Source of the DNA: DASTFY01 sp963813375
GTDB taxonomy: Bacteria > Actinomycetota > Acidimicrobiia > Acidimicrobiales > Ilumatobacteraceae
Length of the DNA: 64,000 nt
Assembly (NCBI GenBank): GCA_963813375.1
Contig: CAWEYT010000006.1
Coordinates: 1-64,000 of the forward strand
Direction: 5' to 3'
Made by a program: the position numbers and the translations under genes. The notes beneath the pieces are model-generated. The model saw only the letters and a program-made list of their open reading frames with translations. It made no database searches and was not told the origin of the DNA. Shown here in pieces: positions 43,242-52,378 of the stretch; the stretch's first letter is position 1; every line of letters begins with the position of its first letter.

Positions 43242-43988
43242 AAGGGTAGCGGACGGGACAGACGATCATGCCGCCGACCGTGCCGGCGACCGCGTGCTGG
43301 AGACGGTGCTGGAGACCGTGCCGGAGTCGTGGACCGGGTCGCGGCCATCCTCGACGCGCTCGAGCCCGGGCCGGCAGCCCTCTCCACGCTCGTGAGGGCC
43401 ACCGGGCTGCCGCGGGCCACCGCGCACCGGCTGGCGGTGGCGCTCGGCCGGCACGGCCTCGTGTCACGGGACGACGACGGACGCTTCGTGCTGGGCCTGC
43501 GGCTGATCGCGCTCGGCCAGGCGGCCGCGGATGCGCGGCCGCTGCGGATGCTGGCCCGCCAGGCGCTCGAAGAGTTGCGCGACCAGACGGGTGAGTCCGT
43601 GCAGCTCTACGTGATCGAGCCGGGCAACGGAGGCCAGGAGCGGCGCTGCATCCTGTCGCTCCAGTCGCCGCACGGGCTGAGGTGGATCGTGCCCGAGGGT
43701 GCTCTCCTGCCGCTCGATCGCGGCTCCGCAGGGCACGTGCTGATGGACAGGGGGACGGCCGGCGCGGGGGTCGGCGCTGGAACGATGTGGGTGGCCTCGG
43801 TCGAGGAGCGCGAGCCCGGCGTGGCCTCGGTGAGCGCGCCGGTGCGGGCGCCCGACGGCGCGGTGCTCGCCGCGGTGAGCGTGTCGGGGCCGGTCGAGCG
43901 ACTCAGCCGCCGTCCGGGTGATCGCTTCGGTCCCGCGGTGCTGGCCGCGGCGCGGGCCGTCGAGGGCCAGCTTTCCGAATCGGGGTAG
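43234..43988 (+). CDS. IclR family regulator, NdgR/LtbR-like (one frameshift)
   Basis: Winged-helix domain VDRVAAILDALEPGPAALST, LVRATGLPRATAHRLAVAL and GRFVLGLRL. The C-terminal effector domain includes ALEELRDQTGESVQLYVIEP, RWIVPEGALLPLDRGSAGH and SVSAPVRAPDGAVLAAVSVS. The N terminus opened by ATG 43234 (MGARVADGTDDHAADRAGD, then VLETVLETVPES) joins the domain if one base is restored near 43327; otherwise GTG 43329 starts a slightly short protein. Being divergent from leuCD it most likely represses or activates leuCD and itself in response to leucine or a precursor. Confidence 0.85.
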
Positions 43989-44009
43989 CTCGGGCACTCA
44001 CTACCGGCC

Positions 44010-44438
44010 ATGAGCCAACCCGACGATCTCATGGCTGCCCTCATGGCGACCACCCTTGCGCTGGAGTCGTGCCAGCACCGCCTCGGCTGGAACCAGCCCG
44101 CCCGCATGTTCGGCATCGCAGCCGACCACACCTGGGTCCAGGTGGACGAGGGCGACCCGTACGACCTCGTCGAGCTGTTCAGCCTGCTCCCGGGCGAGAC
44201 GTTCGTGGCCGTCGCCCTGGTCGTGGAGGGATGGGGCAGTCCGCCCGGACGGGCCCGGCCCAGCCGCCATCCACGGCGCGAGCGGCTGCGGGTGACCGTC
44301 GCCGTCGCCCGCGACAGCTCCCACGTCTCGCTGCTGCGCCGTCGTGGTGCCGAGCCCGAGGTCATGCCGGATGGGGGCGGCGAGCTGATGGGCCGCCTGC
44401 TCACCATCTGGGACCGCGTCGCCGCGACAGACAACTGA
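44010..44438 (+). CDS. Hypothetical protein, 142 aa
   Basis: No known family. N-terminal helix DLMAALMATTLALESCQHRLGW, then a beta-rich part (ARMFGIAADHTWVQVDEG, ETFVAVALVVEGWGSPP) and RVTVAVARDSSHVSLLRRRG. Short and soluble. It starts 22 nt after the IclR gene in the same direction, so it may be co-transcribed. Codon use is normal for the window. Confidence 0.6.
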   Translation: MSQPDDLMAALMATTLALESCQHRLGWNQPARMFGIAADHTWVQVDEGDPYDLVELFSLLPGETFVAVALVVEGWGSPPGRARPSRHPRRERLRVTVAVARDSSHVSLLRRRGAEPEVMPDGGGELMGRLLTIWDRVAATDN

Positions 44439-44472
44439 GGCGCCGTCGAGCAACTGAGTTGGCCGGGCCAGG

Positions 44473-45597
44473 TCAGTGGTGCGCGGCGCGGTGCTGGGCC
44501 AGGACGTCGTACCCGAAGTCGCCGTCCGGGTCACGCCAGACGGCGTGGGCGTGGTTCACGTTGCGCTGCGTGTTGTCGTACTCGACGAGTAGGCGGGGGC
44601 CCTGGATCCGGTAGTAGTGCGGCTCCCCGGGCTCCCGCCCGCCGGCCCACGCGAACCCGAACCCGCCCAGCCGATCGCCCGCGTACTTCGCGGCCTCGGC
44701 ATCGGCGAGGGCTTCCGGCACGCGCTCGACGTACACCGCCAGCACGGCCCGCAGGAGCTCCTGCTGGGACGCAGCCATCGAGGCCGCCCCCAGGCCCTTG
44801 GGGGTGGCCAGCGTGAGCCGGACCGCATCGAGGTGATCGGCCTTCAGGCCGAGCTCCTCCTCGGAACGGCGCTGCGTGTCGGCCAGCCGGGCGCGGAAGG
44901 CGTCGTCCGTGTCGCGCCAGATGTCGGTCAGCGGCAGCGGCACGTCGCCCTCGCTGAGCCGCGGCCGGTTGGCTCCGGCCACATCCGTCGGGGCGACCGG
45001 CGAGATCAGCGCCGTGGCGAGCTGCCCCTCGTCCAGGGAGCGAACCAGCTCACGACCCAGGTCCTCGGCGCCGGCCAGCGGCCGCAGGGGATGCGGCCCG
45101 AGGAGCGGCGACGACGCCGGGTCGGCGCCCAGGAAGCTGGGCGTGCAGGCCTGCGCCTCCCCGTCGACCACCGTGTGGTGGAGGGACACGTGGTGACCTC
45201 CGAGCCGCCACGACCAGGTGCCGGATGCGGGGTCACCGAAGACGCGCAGGTAGTACCGGCCGGGATCGCGGCCCCGCTGGCGGCCGGGGAAGGTCGCCCG
45301 CCAGCCCTCCGCCTGGTCGAGGATGTTCTCGAGCCCCATGATCGTCGCCACGGTCACGTACCCGGCGGTCGACAGGCCGGAGGCGACCAGCTGCATGGCC
45401 AGGCGCTGCTGCGCCGGGGCCAGGTCCGCCAGCGCCACGCCACCGTGGTCGGTCGGTGTGTAGTACCAGCGGGTCCGCTCGTCGTCCGACGGGAAGGGCC
45501 ACGCGGCAGCCGCCTGCCGCTCGCCGTCGAGGGTGGCCAGCAGCGCGAGTGCGGCATCCGCCATCCGCGCCGCCAGCTCGCGCCGGGTGCTGGTCAT
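44473..45597 (-). CDS. DUF3500 domain protein
   Basis: 374 aa. Matches the DUF3500 pattern: LDGERQAAAAWPFPSDDERTRW and YYTPTDHGGVALADL near the N terminus, SGLSTAGYVTVATIMGLE, YYLRVFGDPASGTWSWRLGG with the following HHVSLHHTVVDG, and the C-terminal HYYRIQGPRLLVEYDNTQ and NHAHAVWRDPDGDFG. Function unknown; the His-rich centre and C terminus suggest a metal site. No signal peptide seen. Stands alone between convergent and divergent neighbours. Confidence 0.85.
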   Translation of the reverse strand: MTSTRRELAARMADAALALLATLDGERQAAAAWPFPSDDERTRWYYTPTDHGGVALADLAPAQQRLAMQLVASGLSTAGYVTVATIMGLENILDQAEGWRATFPGRQRGRDPGRYYLRVFGDPASGTWSWRLGGHHVSLHHTVVDGEAQACTPSFLGADPASSPLLGPHPLRPLAGAEDLGRELVRSLDEGQLATALISPVAPTDVAGANRPRLSEGDVPLPLTDIWRDTDDAFRARLADTQRRSEEELGLKADHLDAVRLTLATPKGLGAASMAASQQELLRAVLAVYVERVPEALADAEAAKYAGDRLGGFGFAWAGGREPGEPHYYRIQGPRLLVEYDNTQRNVNHAHAVWRDPDGDFGYDVLAQHRAAHH

Positions 45598-45683
45598 GGC
45601 GGGGAAGGTACTCCGACGCTCGGAGCGCTCCGGGCGTCGAGCTCCGGGCGTCGGAACCGGGCGACGGCGAACGATGATCGGTC

Positions 45684-46043
45684 ATGGCATCGGAGGAGGA
45701 CGTCCGCCGCATCGCGCTCTCGCTACCCCGGACGCGCGAGAAGCCGTCCTACGGGACCCCAGGGTTCCGCGTGAAGGACGGGAGCAAGGACCGGCTGTTC
45801 GCTCGGCTCCGGGAGGAGCCCGGCGTGCTCGTGGTGTGGTGCGAGGACGAGGGCGAGAAGCAGGCGATGATCACCTCGGAGCCGGCCGTGTTCTTCACGA
45901 CGCCGCACTACGACGGCTACCCGATGGTGCTGGTGCGCCTGGACGCCGTCGACGTCGGCGAGCTCACCGAACTGATCACCGAGTCCTGGCGGCTGCGCGC
46001 CCCGACGAAGCTGGTGGAGGCCTTCGACGCCGAGCGCGGCTGA
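45684..46043 (+). CDS. MmcQ/YjbR family protein
   Basis: 119 aa, small DNA-binding-like fold of the YjbR superfamily. Seen: EEDVRRIALSLPRTREKPSYG, GFRVKDGSKDRLFARL, VVWCEDEGEKQAMI, FFTTPHYDGYPMVLVRLDAV and the C-terminal ELITESWRLRAPTKLVEAF. Role unknown; related proteins are common single genes in actinobacteria. Its stop is 1 nt from the stop of the convergent Hcp-like gene. Confidence 0.85.
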   Translation: MASEEDVRRIALSLPRTREKPSYGTPGFRVKDGSKDRLFARLREEPGVLVVWCEDEGEKQAMITSEPAVFFTTPHYDGYPMVLVRLDAVDVGELTELITESWRLRAPTKLVEAFDAERG

Positions 46044-46044
46044 G

Positions 46045-46509
46045 TCAGGGCGCTCCCTTGCGGAGGTCCCACGAGGCCGTCGTCAGCTGCTGGCCGTCCG
46101 ACACGTCGTACTGGATCCGACCGAACGTCAACGTGACCTCGTCGTCGCCACCCTCGCCACCGCCGGCGCTCACCGAGTAGGCGCCGACCAGCACGTCGGA
46201 CAGCCGGACGACCATCAGGTCCACTGGCTTCTCGCCGGCGCGCTGCATCGTCAGGACGCCGCTCTTGATCCGGCGCCCCTGAGCGCAGGCCTGCATCAGG
46301 AGGGGCGACGCCCGGCTCGAGCGCGCCATGACGGTCAGGCCGTCGAACGTCGCCTTGCCGGTCGCCGCCCCGGTGCCGGCGGCAGGCGAGCCGCCGGCGG
46401 AGGCCAGACCCCACGAGAACGCCAGGACCACGATCTCGTCGGCGTGGCGGGCGTCGGTCGAGTCGCCGGGGATGCCGTCCAGCTGCAGGAAGATGCTGAC
46501 CTCGGCCAT
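46045..46509 (-). CDS. Hcp-like (type VI tube protein family) protein
   Basis: 154 aa. IFLQLDGIPGDSTDARHADE and IVVLAFSWGLASAG, then GKATFDGLTVMARSSRASPL, LMQACAQGRRIKSGVL and DVLVGAYSVS follow the Hcp/PF05638 pattern closely. Hcp hexamers form the tube of T6SS in proteobacteria, but no sheath, VgrG, TssM or ClpV gene is present here and actinobacteria lack canonical T6SS. The ATG overlaps the corrected stop of the upstream Ddn-like gene, so they are co-transcribed. Real role unknown. Confidence 0.8.
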   Translation of the reverse strand: MAEVSIFLQLDGIPGDSTDARHADEIVVLAFSWGLASAGGSPAAGTGAATGKATFDGLTVMARSSRASPLLMQACAQGRRIKSGVLTMQRAGEKPVDLMVVRLSDVLVGAYSVSAGGGEGGDDEVTLTFGRIQYDVSDGQQLTTASWDLRKGAP

Positions 46510-46941
46510 CAGCTCAGTCGCTCGAGGGCGACCACGGGGATCTCCCTGTCGGTGTTGCTGGCGTACTCACGCGAAGTTCGGCATCAACGCGGCCTGCGCG
46601 TCGTACAGGCGCGCCCGCTCCTCCCCCGCGGTGACGACGGCCCGGGCCGAGAACGTCTCCTCGCCCACCTCGACGACGACCTCGGGGTTGGCGACCAGGT
46701 TGTGGTACCAGTCCGGATGCGTGGGCGCACCCGCCTTGGAGGCGATGATGATCAGCCGCTCACCGTCGCGGGTGTAGACGACGGGAGAGGTACGGGCCTT
46801 CCCCGACTTCGCACCGGTCGTGGTGAGGAGCATCATCGGCGCCCCCTCGAACATCCCGCCCACGCGTCCCTGGTTGGCCCGGAACTCCTCGATCACACCA
46901 CGGTTGAAGTCCCTCGCCGCGTCGGGCGAGAAGTCGGACAT
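46509..46941 (-). CDS. Deazaflavin (F420)-dependent nitroreductase family protein (one frameshift)
   Basis: About 143 aa. NRGVIEEFRANQGRVGGMF, MMLLTTTGAKSGKARTSPVV, ERLIIIASKAGAPTHPDWYH and NLVANPEVVVEVGEETF are the Ddn/Rv3547 pattern; such proteins use F420H2. The read frame stops early after AALMPNFA. Removing one T there continues EYASNTDREIPVVALERLS and ends in a TGA (46509-46511) that overlaps the Hcp-like ATG, a convincing native end. Starts at ATG 46941, 14 nt after the antitoxin-like gene. Confidence 0.85.
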
Positions 46942-46955
46942 CGGTCGATCGGCTT

Positions 46956-47188
46956 TCAGGCCGGGGCCGGGTCGTCGTCGCCGCGCCAGCTTGTCGACCG
47001 CCTTGTCGGTCAGGTCGTCGACCTTCTGCAGGTGCTCGGACGCCTTGCCGCCCGTCTTGTCGTCGACGAAGTCCGTCGCCTTGTCCACGGCGTCCGGTCA
47101 CCTTGTCCCCGTGCTCCTTGACCAGGTCCTGGGCCTTGTCGACGACATCGCCGGCCGCATCCTTGGCCTTGTCGATGAAATCGCTCAT
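46956..47188 (-). CDS. MT0933-like antitoxin family protein (frameshifted)
   Basis: Small, highly charged, helical. MSDFIDKAKDAAGDVVDKAQ and then LVKEHGDKVT, followed in the next frame by VDKATDFVDDKTGGKASEHL and QKVDDLTDKAVDKL, then in a third frame GDDDPAPA and TGA (46956-46958). This is the pattern of the mycobacterial MT0933 antitoxin-like family. Two indels (near 47095 and 46985) are needed. No toxin gene is adjacent. A GGAGGCAACC site precedes the ATG. Confidence 0.7.
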
Positions 47189-47273
47189 GGTTGCCTCCTT
47201 GAGGGCGGGATGGAGTGCCCCGGCGGGCGACGCTAGAGGGTGCGGTCCTGCTGCTCAACATGAGCGGCCCAGG

Positions 47274-48414
47274 TCAAGCCGCGACCGGGTCAGCGGCGGG
47301 GGCCAGAACCCATCGCCCCGCGGCGTCGCTGGTGAGGAGGTGAGGCCCGCGGCGGTGCACCAGCTCGTGGTGGAACCAACACAGCAGCCCGGTGTTGTGC
47401 ACGGAGGTAGGCCCGCCCGAGGCCCACGGTTGTCGATGGTGCACATCGCACGCCCACGGCGGAGCAGTGCAGCCGTGGTACCGGCAGTGCCGGTCCCGGG
47501 CGATGACGGCCTTGGCGATGGCCGGCGGGACGCTGCGGGTGGCACGGCCCACGTCGAGCGGCTCAGAGCGTCCCTTCGTGATCACCCGGGTGATGTTGGC
47601 GTCCTCGGCGAGACGCCGGGCGGCGTCACCGGAGATGATCGCCCCCGAGGTCAGCGTGGCGGAGCCGCCGGCGCGGGCCTCGAGGACTTCGAGGTCGACC
47701 AGCACGACCACATGAGGCCGTCCCACTCGCCCCGTCACCTGGTCCTGATGGTCCAGGTAGTACCGAGCGAGCCCGACCAGCGCACGGGCCCGCCGTTCGT
47801 TGTACGCCATGTCGGTCGGCAGTCCCATGGCCTCGACCATCGTGGACAGCGCGGTGTCGACGAGCTCGGCGCCGACCAGGTCCAGCGTTCCTTCGAGCGT
47901 GGCGTGGCCACTGCGGCGGGTGATGGTGAGCTGTGGGGTGACCGGTGGACTCTCCGCGCCGTGGGCCAGCCGGGCCCGCTCGACCGCGGCCGCGACCTGT
48001 TCGACGGGCAACGCAATGGCATCGTCCACCAGCGCCACCTGGACGTCCTCCGGAAGGTTCTTTCCTCGCACGAGCTCGGCCGCCTTGGCCTTCGAAAGGC
48101 CGCCCGCGGCGACGGCGTCGGCGACCACCGGGGCGGTATCCAGCTCGCGAGCAAGCTCCACGTCCTTGCGCGCGGCGCCCTTGCGGTCGCCCGCCAGGTC
48201 GGCCAGCCACGAGGCGGCATCGCGAGCGCCGTGGCGCCGGTGCAGGTTCCGGCGCTCGACCTCGCCGACGAGGCGCAGCCAGAGCGCGTCGCAGCCGACG
48301 CGGAACCGGGCCAGCACGGTGACACCGTCGGTCAGCGCCTGGTCGTCCGCGCGCGGAGACCTCCGCCTCGAACCGGGCCAACGCCCTCGCCAGATCCTCC
48401 GCCGCCGTCGCCAT
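47274..48414 (-). CDS. DUF222 / HNH endonuclease (13E12-like), SOS-controlled (one frameshift)
   Basis: The N terminus MATAAEDLARALARFEAEVS (ATG 48414) joins, after one indel near 48355, to ADDQALTDGVTVLARFRVG and the DUF222 region (ASWLADLAGDRKGAARKDVE, GLSKAKAAELVR, DTALSTMVEAMGL). The C-terminal HNH domain has RYHGCTAPPWACDVHHRQPW and TGLLCWFHHELVHRRG, the two zinc/His clusters. About 380 aa. A perfect LexA box lies between its -35 and -10 elements (48421-48450). Related 13E12 genes of M. tuberculosis are LexA-regulated. Biological substrate unknown. Confidence 0.88.
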
Positions 48415-48420
48415 GCGACC

Positions 48421-48450
48421 ATCCTATACGAACAGGTGTTCGTATTGCAA
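48421..48450 (-). promoter_or_regulatory. SOS-controlled promoter of the HNH nuclease gene
   Basis: On the minus strand: TTGCAA (48445-48450), 18-bp spacer, TAGGAT (48421-48426), then 6 nt to the ATG, a leaderless layout. The spacer holds CGAACACCTGTTCG, a perfect CGAAC-N4-GTTCG LexA box, within a 20-bp palindrome with 8-bp arms (48426-48445). LexA bound there would block RNA polymerase directly. Confidence 0.8.
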
Positions 48451-50396
48451 GTCGAAGCGGCAAGAAAGTCCGCGTCGTGAGCGCGTAACGGCGGGTCGAG
48501 CCCCACGGTCGTCCTCGTCGTCGAGCTCGAGCGCCGAGGCGGCCAGATCGGCGACCCGCTCGTACTGCTCCAGGTACCAGCGGCGCTTGGCCGAGTGGGC
48601 AGCGACACGTCGAACGTGCGCTCCTCCAGCCCGAGCGCGTTGCGGACCGTCTGGGCCCTCTGCGACTCACCGCCGAAGGCCGGCACGCCCATGGCCTCGG
48701 CCAGGGCCTTCTGACGTGTCGATCGGCGGAGCTCTGGTCCGAAGGGCGCAAGCGAGGTCCGCCCCCGGCGAGAGCACACGCCGTTCGTCGAAGCAGGCCA
48801 CGGCCACGATCCCGGCCGCCAAGCGGTCGTGGTGCGGCGAGCGGCGGAACGGCGCGGTGTCCGCCTCCACCAGCCGCGCCAGCAGCCTCCGGCTGACCGT
48901 GCGCAACTCGACGTCGAGCGCGGCGTCGCACACGCGGTCGATGGCCGACAGCGTCGCCGCGACCTCGTCGCCCAGATCGGCCGGCACCACCGACCAGTCG
49001 AAGGGCTCGTCGGGCAAGGGCTCGGCGTCCAGGCAGGGCGATGGCCTCCGGCCCACCCATGTCCTCTTCGAGCTGGCGGCGGAACTCGGCCAGCAGCGAC
49101 TCGAGATCGAACGGTCCGTCGTAGCCGTCGCGCTCGTCGAAGCCCCCGTCATCGTCGACGTCGTCGAGGATCGAGTCCGGCGGCGATGAGGGCCAGGTCC
49201 CTCGCTCCCTGGAACGGCGTGCGCGGCGGGCCCTCGAGCGACACCAGGTAGTCCGGCGTCCAGCGCTCCACGGCGTCCAGCGTCTCCTGCGTCAGCGACG
49301 CCCGGATCCCTCGCTCGGCGTGGGCGAACCGCACGAACGCATCCAGCACGCGGGGCAGGTCGCGCAGCCATGCACGATCGGCGAGCACCTTGCGCTCGTA
49401 CCAGTCGACCAGGACGATCTCCACCGACACCGGGCTCCAGCGAAGCGGGTCGCCCGGGCCGTAGTCGCACGCGAACCAGACGAGCGGATCGGCCAGCTCC
49501 CGCACATCGGTGTCGCTCAGCCCCGTCTCGCGGGCGAACGGCGAGACCACGAAACGGTCGAGCAGGGCCGACCGGTCCGATTCGGACCATTCGGGAAGCT
49601 CGTAGTCCGACCCGCCGGACGGCAGCTTCGAGACGACCCACTCCACGAGCGGCCGACAGACCGGCCAGGTGTCGGACTCGAAGGGCGGGACCGTGATCTC
49701 GGCACCCCGTATGGCCGCTTCGACCCGGGCGCGGGCATCGGCCGGATCGAGCGGACGGAGCTCCTGGTCGGGGTCGTCGGCGATGCGGCGGAACTCCTCG
49801 ACGGCCCGCTCCAGTGGCATCGGCAGCACGAAGGCGTCCTTGACGATGCCGCCGACGTTGTGGTCGATGTAGACGACCGCGGTCGCGCCACTTCCCTGAG
49901 GCCAGCGCCACGCCACCAGCACGTTGTCACCGTCACCCAGCACGTGGACCATCTCCATGGTGCCCTCGATCGAGACGGCGTCGATGTCCGCCAACCACGC
50001 GGGCATGGGCGCAGAGGGGCTCTCGGCCAGGAGCGCGTGGGTGCGCCGGACGACGTCGTCATCCGTGATCATCGGCAACATGGCCCGGGCCAGGTTCGTC
50101 ATGGCCGGGAACTCCGAGGCCACGAAGCTCTCCAGCACCGAGTCGAGCTCCAACCGCGCGGTCTGCTCGGTCTGCTCGTCGTGGCGGCGCCAACGGTCGG
50201 CCGGCCGCAGGGTGTTGACCTCGACCAGACCTGAGGCGAGGGCCATCAGCTCGTAGGGGGTGCGAGCACCAAGGGCCGCTCGGGCGTCACGGACGAGAGG
50301 CGGCACGCTGTGCCCGACCGGGCGGTAGCCGTGATGGGCGGGGCGTGCGACCTTCGGACCACGCGAGCCTCCTCGCCGGTGATGCCGTTTGGCCAT
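48424..50396 (-). pseudogene. Large hypothetical protein, frame-broken 3' half
   Basis: From ATG 50396 (MAKRHHRRGGSRGPKVARP) an intact 410-residue stretch reads to a TGA at 49149: SIEGTMEMVHVLGDGDNVLV, VYIDHNVGGIVKDAFVLPM, VDWYERKVLADRAWLRDLPR. Coding pattern then continues in changing frames: ILDDVDDDGGFDERDGYDG, LSAIDRVCDAALDVELRTVS, HDRLAAGIVAVACFDE, a possible helix-turn-helix RQKALAEAMGVPAFGGESQR, and RRWYLEQYERVADLAASALEL, ending near 48424. At least four indels. The 3' part loosely recalls DUF6398; the N-terminal part I do not recognise. It may be one gene or two. Confidence 0.5.
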
Positions 50397-50477
50397 GGCG
50401 CGCACAGTATGGCCACGACGGCCGGCGCCACTCGGCGCGGCTGTGGACCGCCCGCGCCAGCGGTATGCGAAACGCCC

Positions 50478-50774
50478 TCAGGCGTCTGTGGACACCAGGC
50501 GGCGGCGCGTCCTGCGCTCGCCGGACGAAGGGGCCGACGCCCGCTCGCGAGACGTGACGTACTGCAGGAAGGCGATGCTCAGGCAGGCCACGGCCACGCT
50601 GACGGTGACCAGGCCGAGGCCCATCCACCCGATCATGTGCATCGTGCCCCGGTTCCGCCCTCGGTACTCGAACTGCTTGGCCCACAGGAGGAGGCCGCCG
50701 GCTGCGGCGATCAGGCTTGCTATGAGTGAGCCGATGGTTGCGTGCTTGATGTGCGACACCGATGTCACCGCCAT
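50478..50774 (-). CDS. Small membrane protein, 98 aa
   Basis: Two hydrophobic helices: IGSLIASLIAAAGGLLLWA and MIGWMGLGLVTVSVAVACL, separated by a charged loop (KQFEYRGRNRGTMHM), with a basic C-terminal tail ERRTRRRLVSTDA. No family recognised. It stands alone, preceded by about 225 bp (50775-51000) in which I see no gene. Confidence 0.6.
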   Translation of the reverse strand: MAVTSVSHIKHATIGSLIASLIAAAGGLLLWAKQFEYRGRNRGTMHMIGWMGLGLVTVSVAVACLSIAFLQYVTSRERASAPSSGERRTRRRLVSTDA

Positions 50775-51000
50775 TCTCGTCGTGCCACGTCAAACGAGGT
50801 TCCTGGTGGCGGCCTCCCCGCCGAAGGCCGCCACCGATGTCATTGTCCCGCCGGACACCCGTCGGCGACGATCACAGCGCCCGCCGACCGGCCAGGACGG
50901 CGAGATCGACGCCGAAGACGGACGGACGGTGGTGCCGGTCTGACACCCGGTGGCCCGGGCCCTGCTCGCCCAGGGCCCCGAATCGGCGGGCCCTGGTGCG

Positions 51001-52239
51001 CTACTCGCCGACGGCCATGCCGCCCGCGTAGTCCGGCGCGGCGACCGTTGCCGTCACGGGAATGGCTTGCTGGGCCTGGGCGGCCGGCAGCAGCAGCCAG
51101 CGCAGCACGAACAGGCCGATCACGGCCATCACGGCGCCTCCGGCGAACGCTCCCTGATCGCCGAACAAGCGGGCCAGCGGGCCGAGCAGGAGCCCGCCGG
51201 CGACGGTGCCGACCTCGAAGAACATCGTGAACGTGGCCAGCACGCGGGTCCGATCCACGGCGCTGGCCGAGTTCACCGCGAACGCCATCAGGGACGGGTA
51301 GAGCAGGGCGGTGCCGATCGACAGCACGATCGTGCCGAGGTACACGCCCGCCGGCTGCTGCAGGAAGGTCAGCAAGAGCAGGCCGAGGGCCAGCGCGGCC
51401 AGCGCCCGGGTCACGGCCACGCCCAGACCCATGCGCTCGGGCAGGCGGGCGCCGAACAGCCGGATCAGCAGGCACAGCGCGCTGTAGACGACGAAGGGAC
51501 CGCTGACCGGCATGCCGAGGTCCTCGGCGTGAGTCGGCAGGAAGGCGCTGAATGCGGCGAAGCTCCCGACGCCGCAGGCCAGCACCAGGCCGGGGAGGAC
51601 GGCGGCCCGATGGAAGCCCCGCCGAGCCTCGTCCGGTGCGGCCACGGCCACGCCCGCCACCCGGTTGGGAGCGGCAAGGGCGATCAACGCGGCCAGCACA
51701 CAGGCCAGGGCCGCCACCAGGAACACGGCCCCGTAGCGGCCGTCGCCGAGGACGATCTCGCCCAGGACAGGGCCGAGACCCAGCCCGCCGAACACGGCGA
51801 GCGAGAAGTAGCTCGCACCCTCGGCCCGGCGGTCCGCCGGGGACAGATCGGCGATGAGGGTGGCCGCACCCACGAAGAGCGCGGCCTCGCCGACGCCGGA
51901 GATGGCACGGAGGGGCAGCAGCGCGGCGATCGACGACACGAAGGCCGTCGAGGCCACGGCAGCCGCGGCCAGCAGCGAGCCGCCGATCATGAGGGTGCGC
52001 CGTCCGAAACGGTCGCCGATGAGGGCGATGACCGGGCGGGCGGCGATGGCCGCGATGGAGAACACCGCCAGGTTGACGCCGATGGCGAGCCCGTCGCCGC
52101 CCAGCTCGTTCTCGATGAACCGTGGCATCACGGAAACCGCGATCCCCACGAACACGAAGAAGGCGAGCGTCGCCGCCGTCACGATCACGAACGGCGCCGT
52201 GACCAGCCGGGGGCGCGTCGGATCGGTCACGGGAGCCAT
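51001..52239 (-). CDS. MFS transporter
   Basis: 412 aa, 12 predicted membrane segments. The loop 2-3 signature ALIGDRFGRRTLMIGGSLL matches the MFS consensus GxxxDRxGRR. GVGEAALFVGAATLIADLSPADRRAEG follows in the N half, and the C half repeats the pattern (YPSLMAFAVNSASAVDRTR). Similar to drug or arabinose-type proton-linked exporters; substrate unknown. Monocistronic; divergent from the serine hydrolase gene with 139 bp between starts. Confidence 0.9.
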   Translation of the reverse strand: MAPVTDPTRPRLVTAPFVIVTAATLAFFVFVGIAVSVMPRFIENELGGDGLAIGVNLAVFSIAAIAARPVIALIGDRFGRRTLMIGGSLLAAAAVASTAFVSSIAALLPLRAISGVGEAALFVGAATLIADLSPADRRAEGASYFSLAVFGGLGLGPVLGEIVLGDGRYGAVFLVAALACVLAALIALAAPNRVAGVAVAAPDEARRGFHRAAVLPGLVLACGVGSFAAFSAFLPTHAEDLGMPVSGPFVVYSALCLLIRLFGARLPERMGLGVAVTRALAALALGLLLLTFLQQPAGVYLGTIVLSIGTALLYPSLMAFAVNSASAVDRTRVLATFTMFFEVGTVAGGLLLGPLARLFGDQGAFAGGAVMAVIGLFVLRWLLLPAAQAQQAIPVTATVAAPDYAGGMAVGE

Positions 52240-52378
52240 GATGGGCCATCAACGCCCGTCGGAGCGGGTGCATTCCCCATCGCCCGCCGCCCGACGGATG
52301 TCACAGGGAACCTGACATCTTCGAGCAAGTGCCCGTACTTGGGCGGCACCCCGCCGCCCGTCCCGCTGGAGGAACGGC

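Noticed and set aside
46045..46509. A type VI secretion locus
   Set aside because: Only the Hcp-like gene is present; no sheath, VgrG, baseplate or ATPase gene lies nearby.
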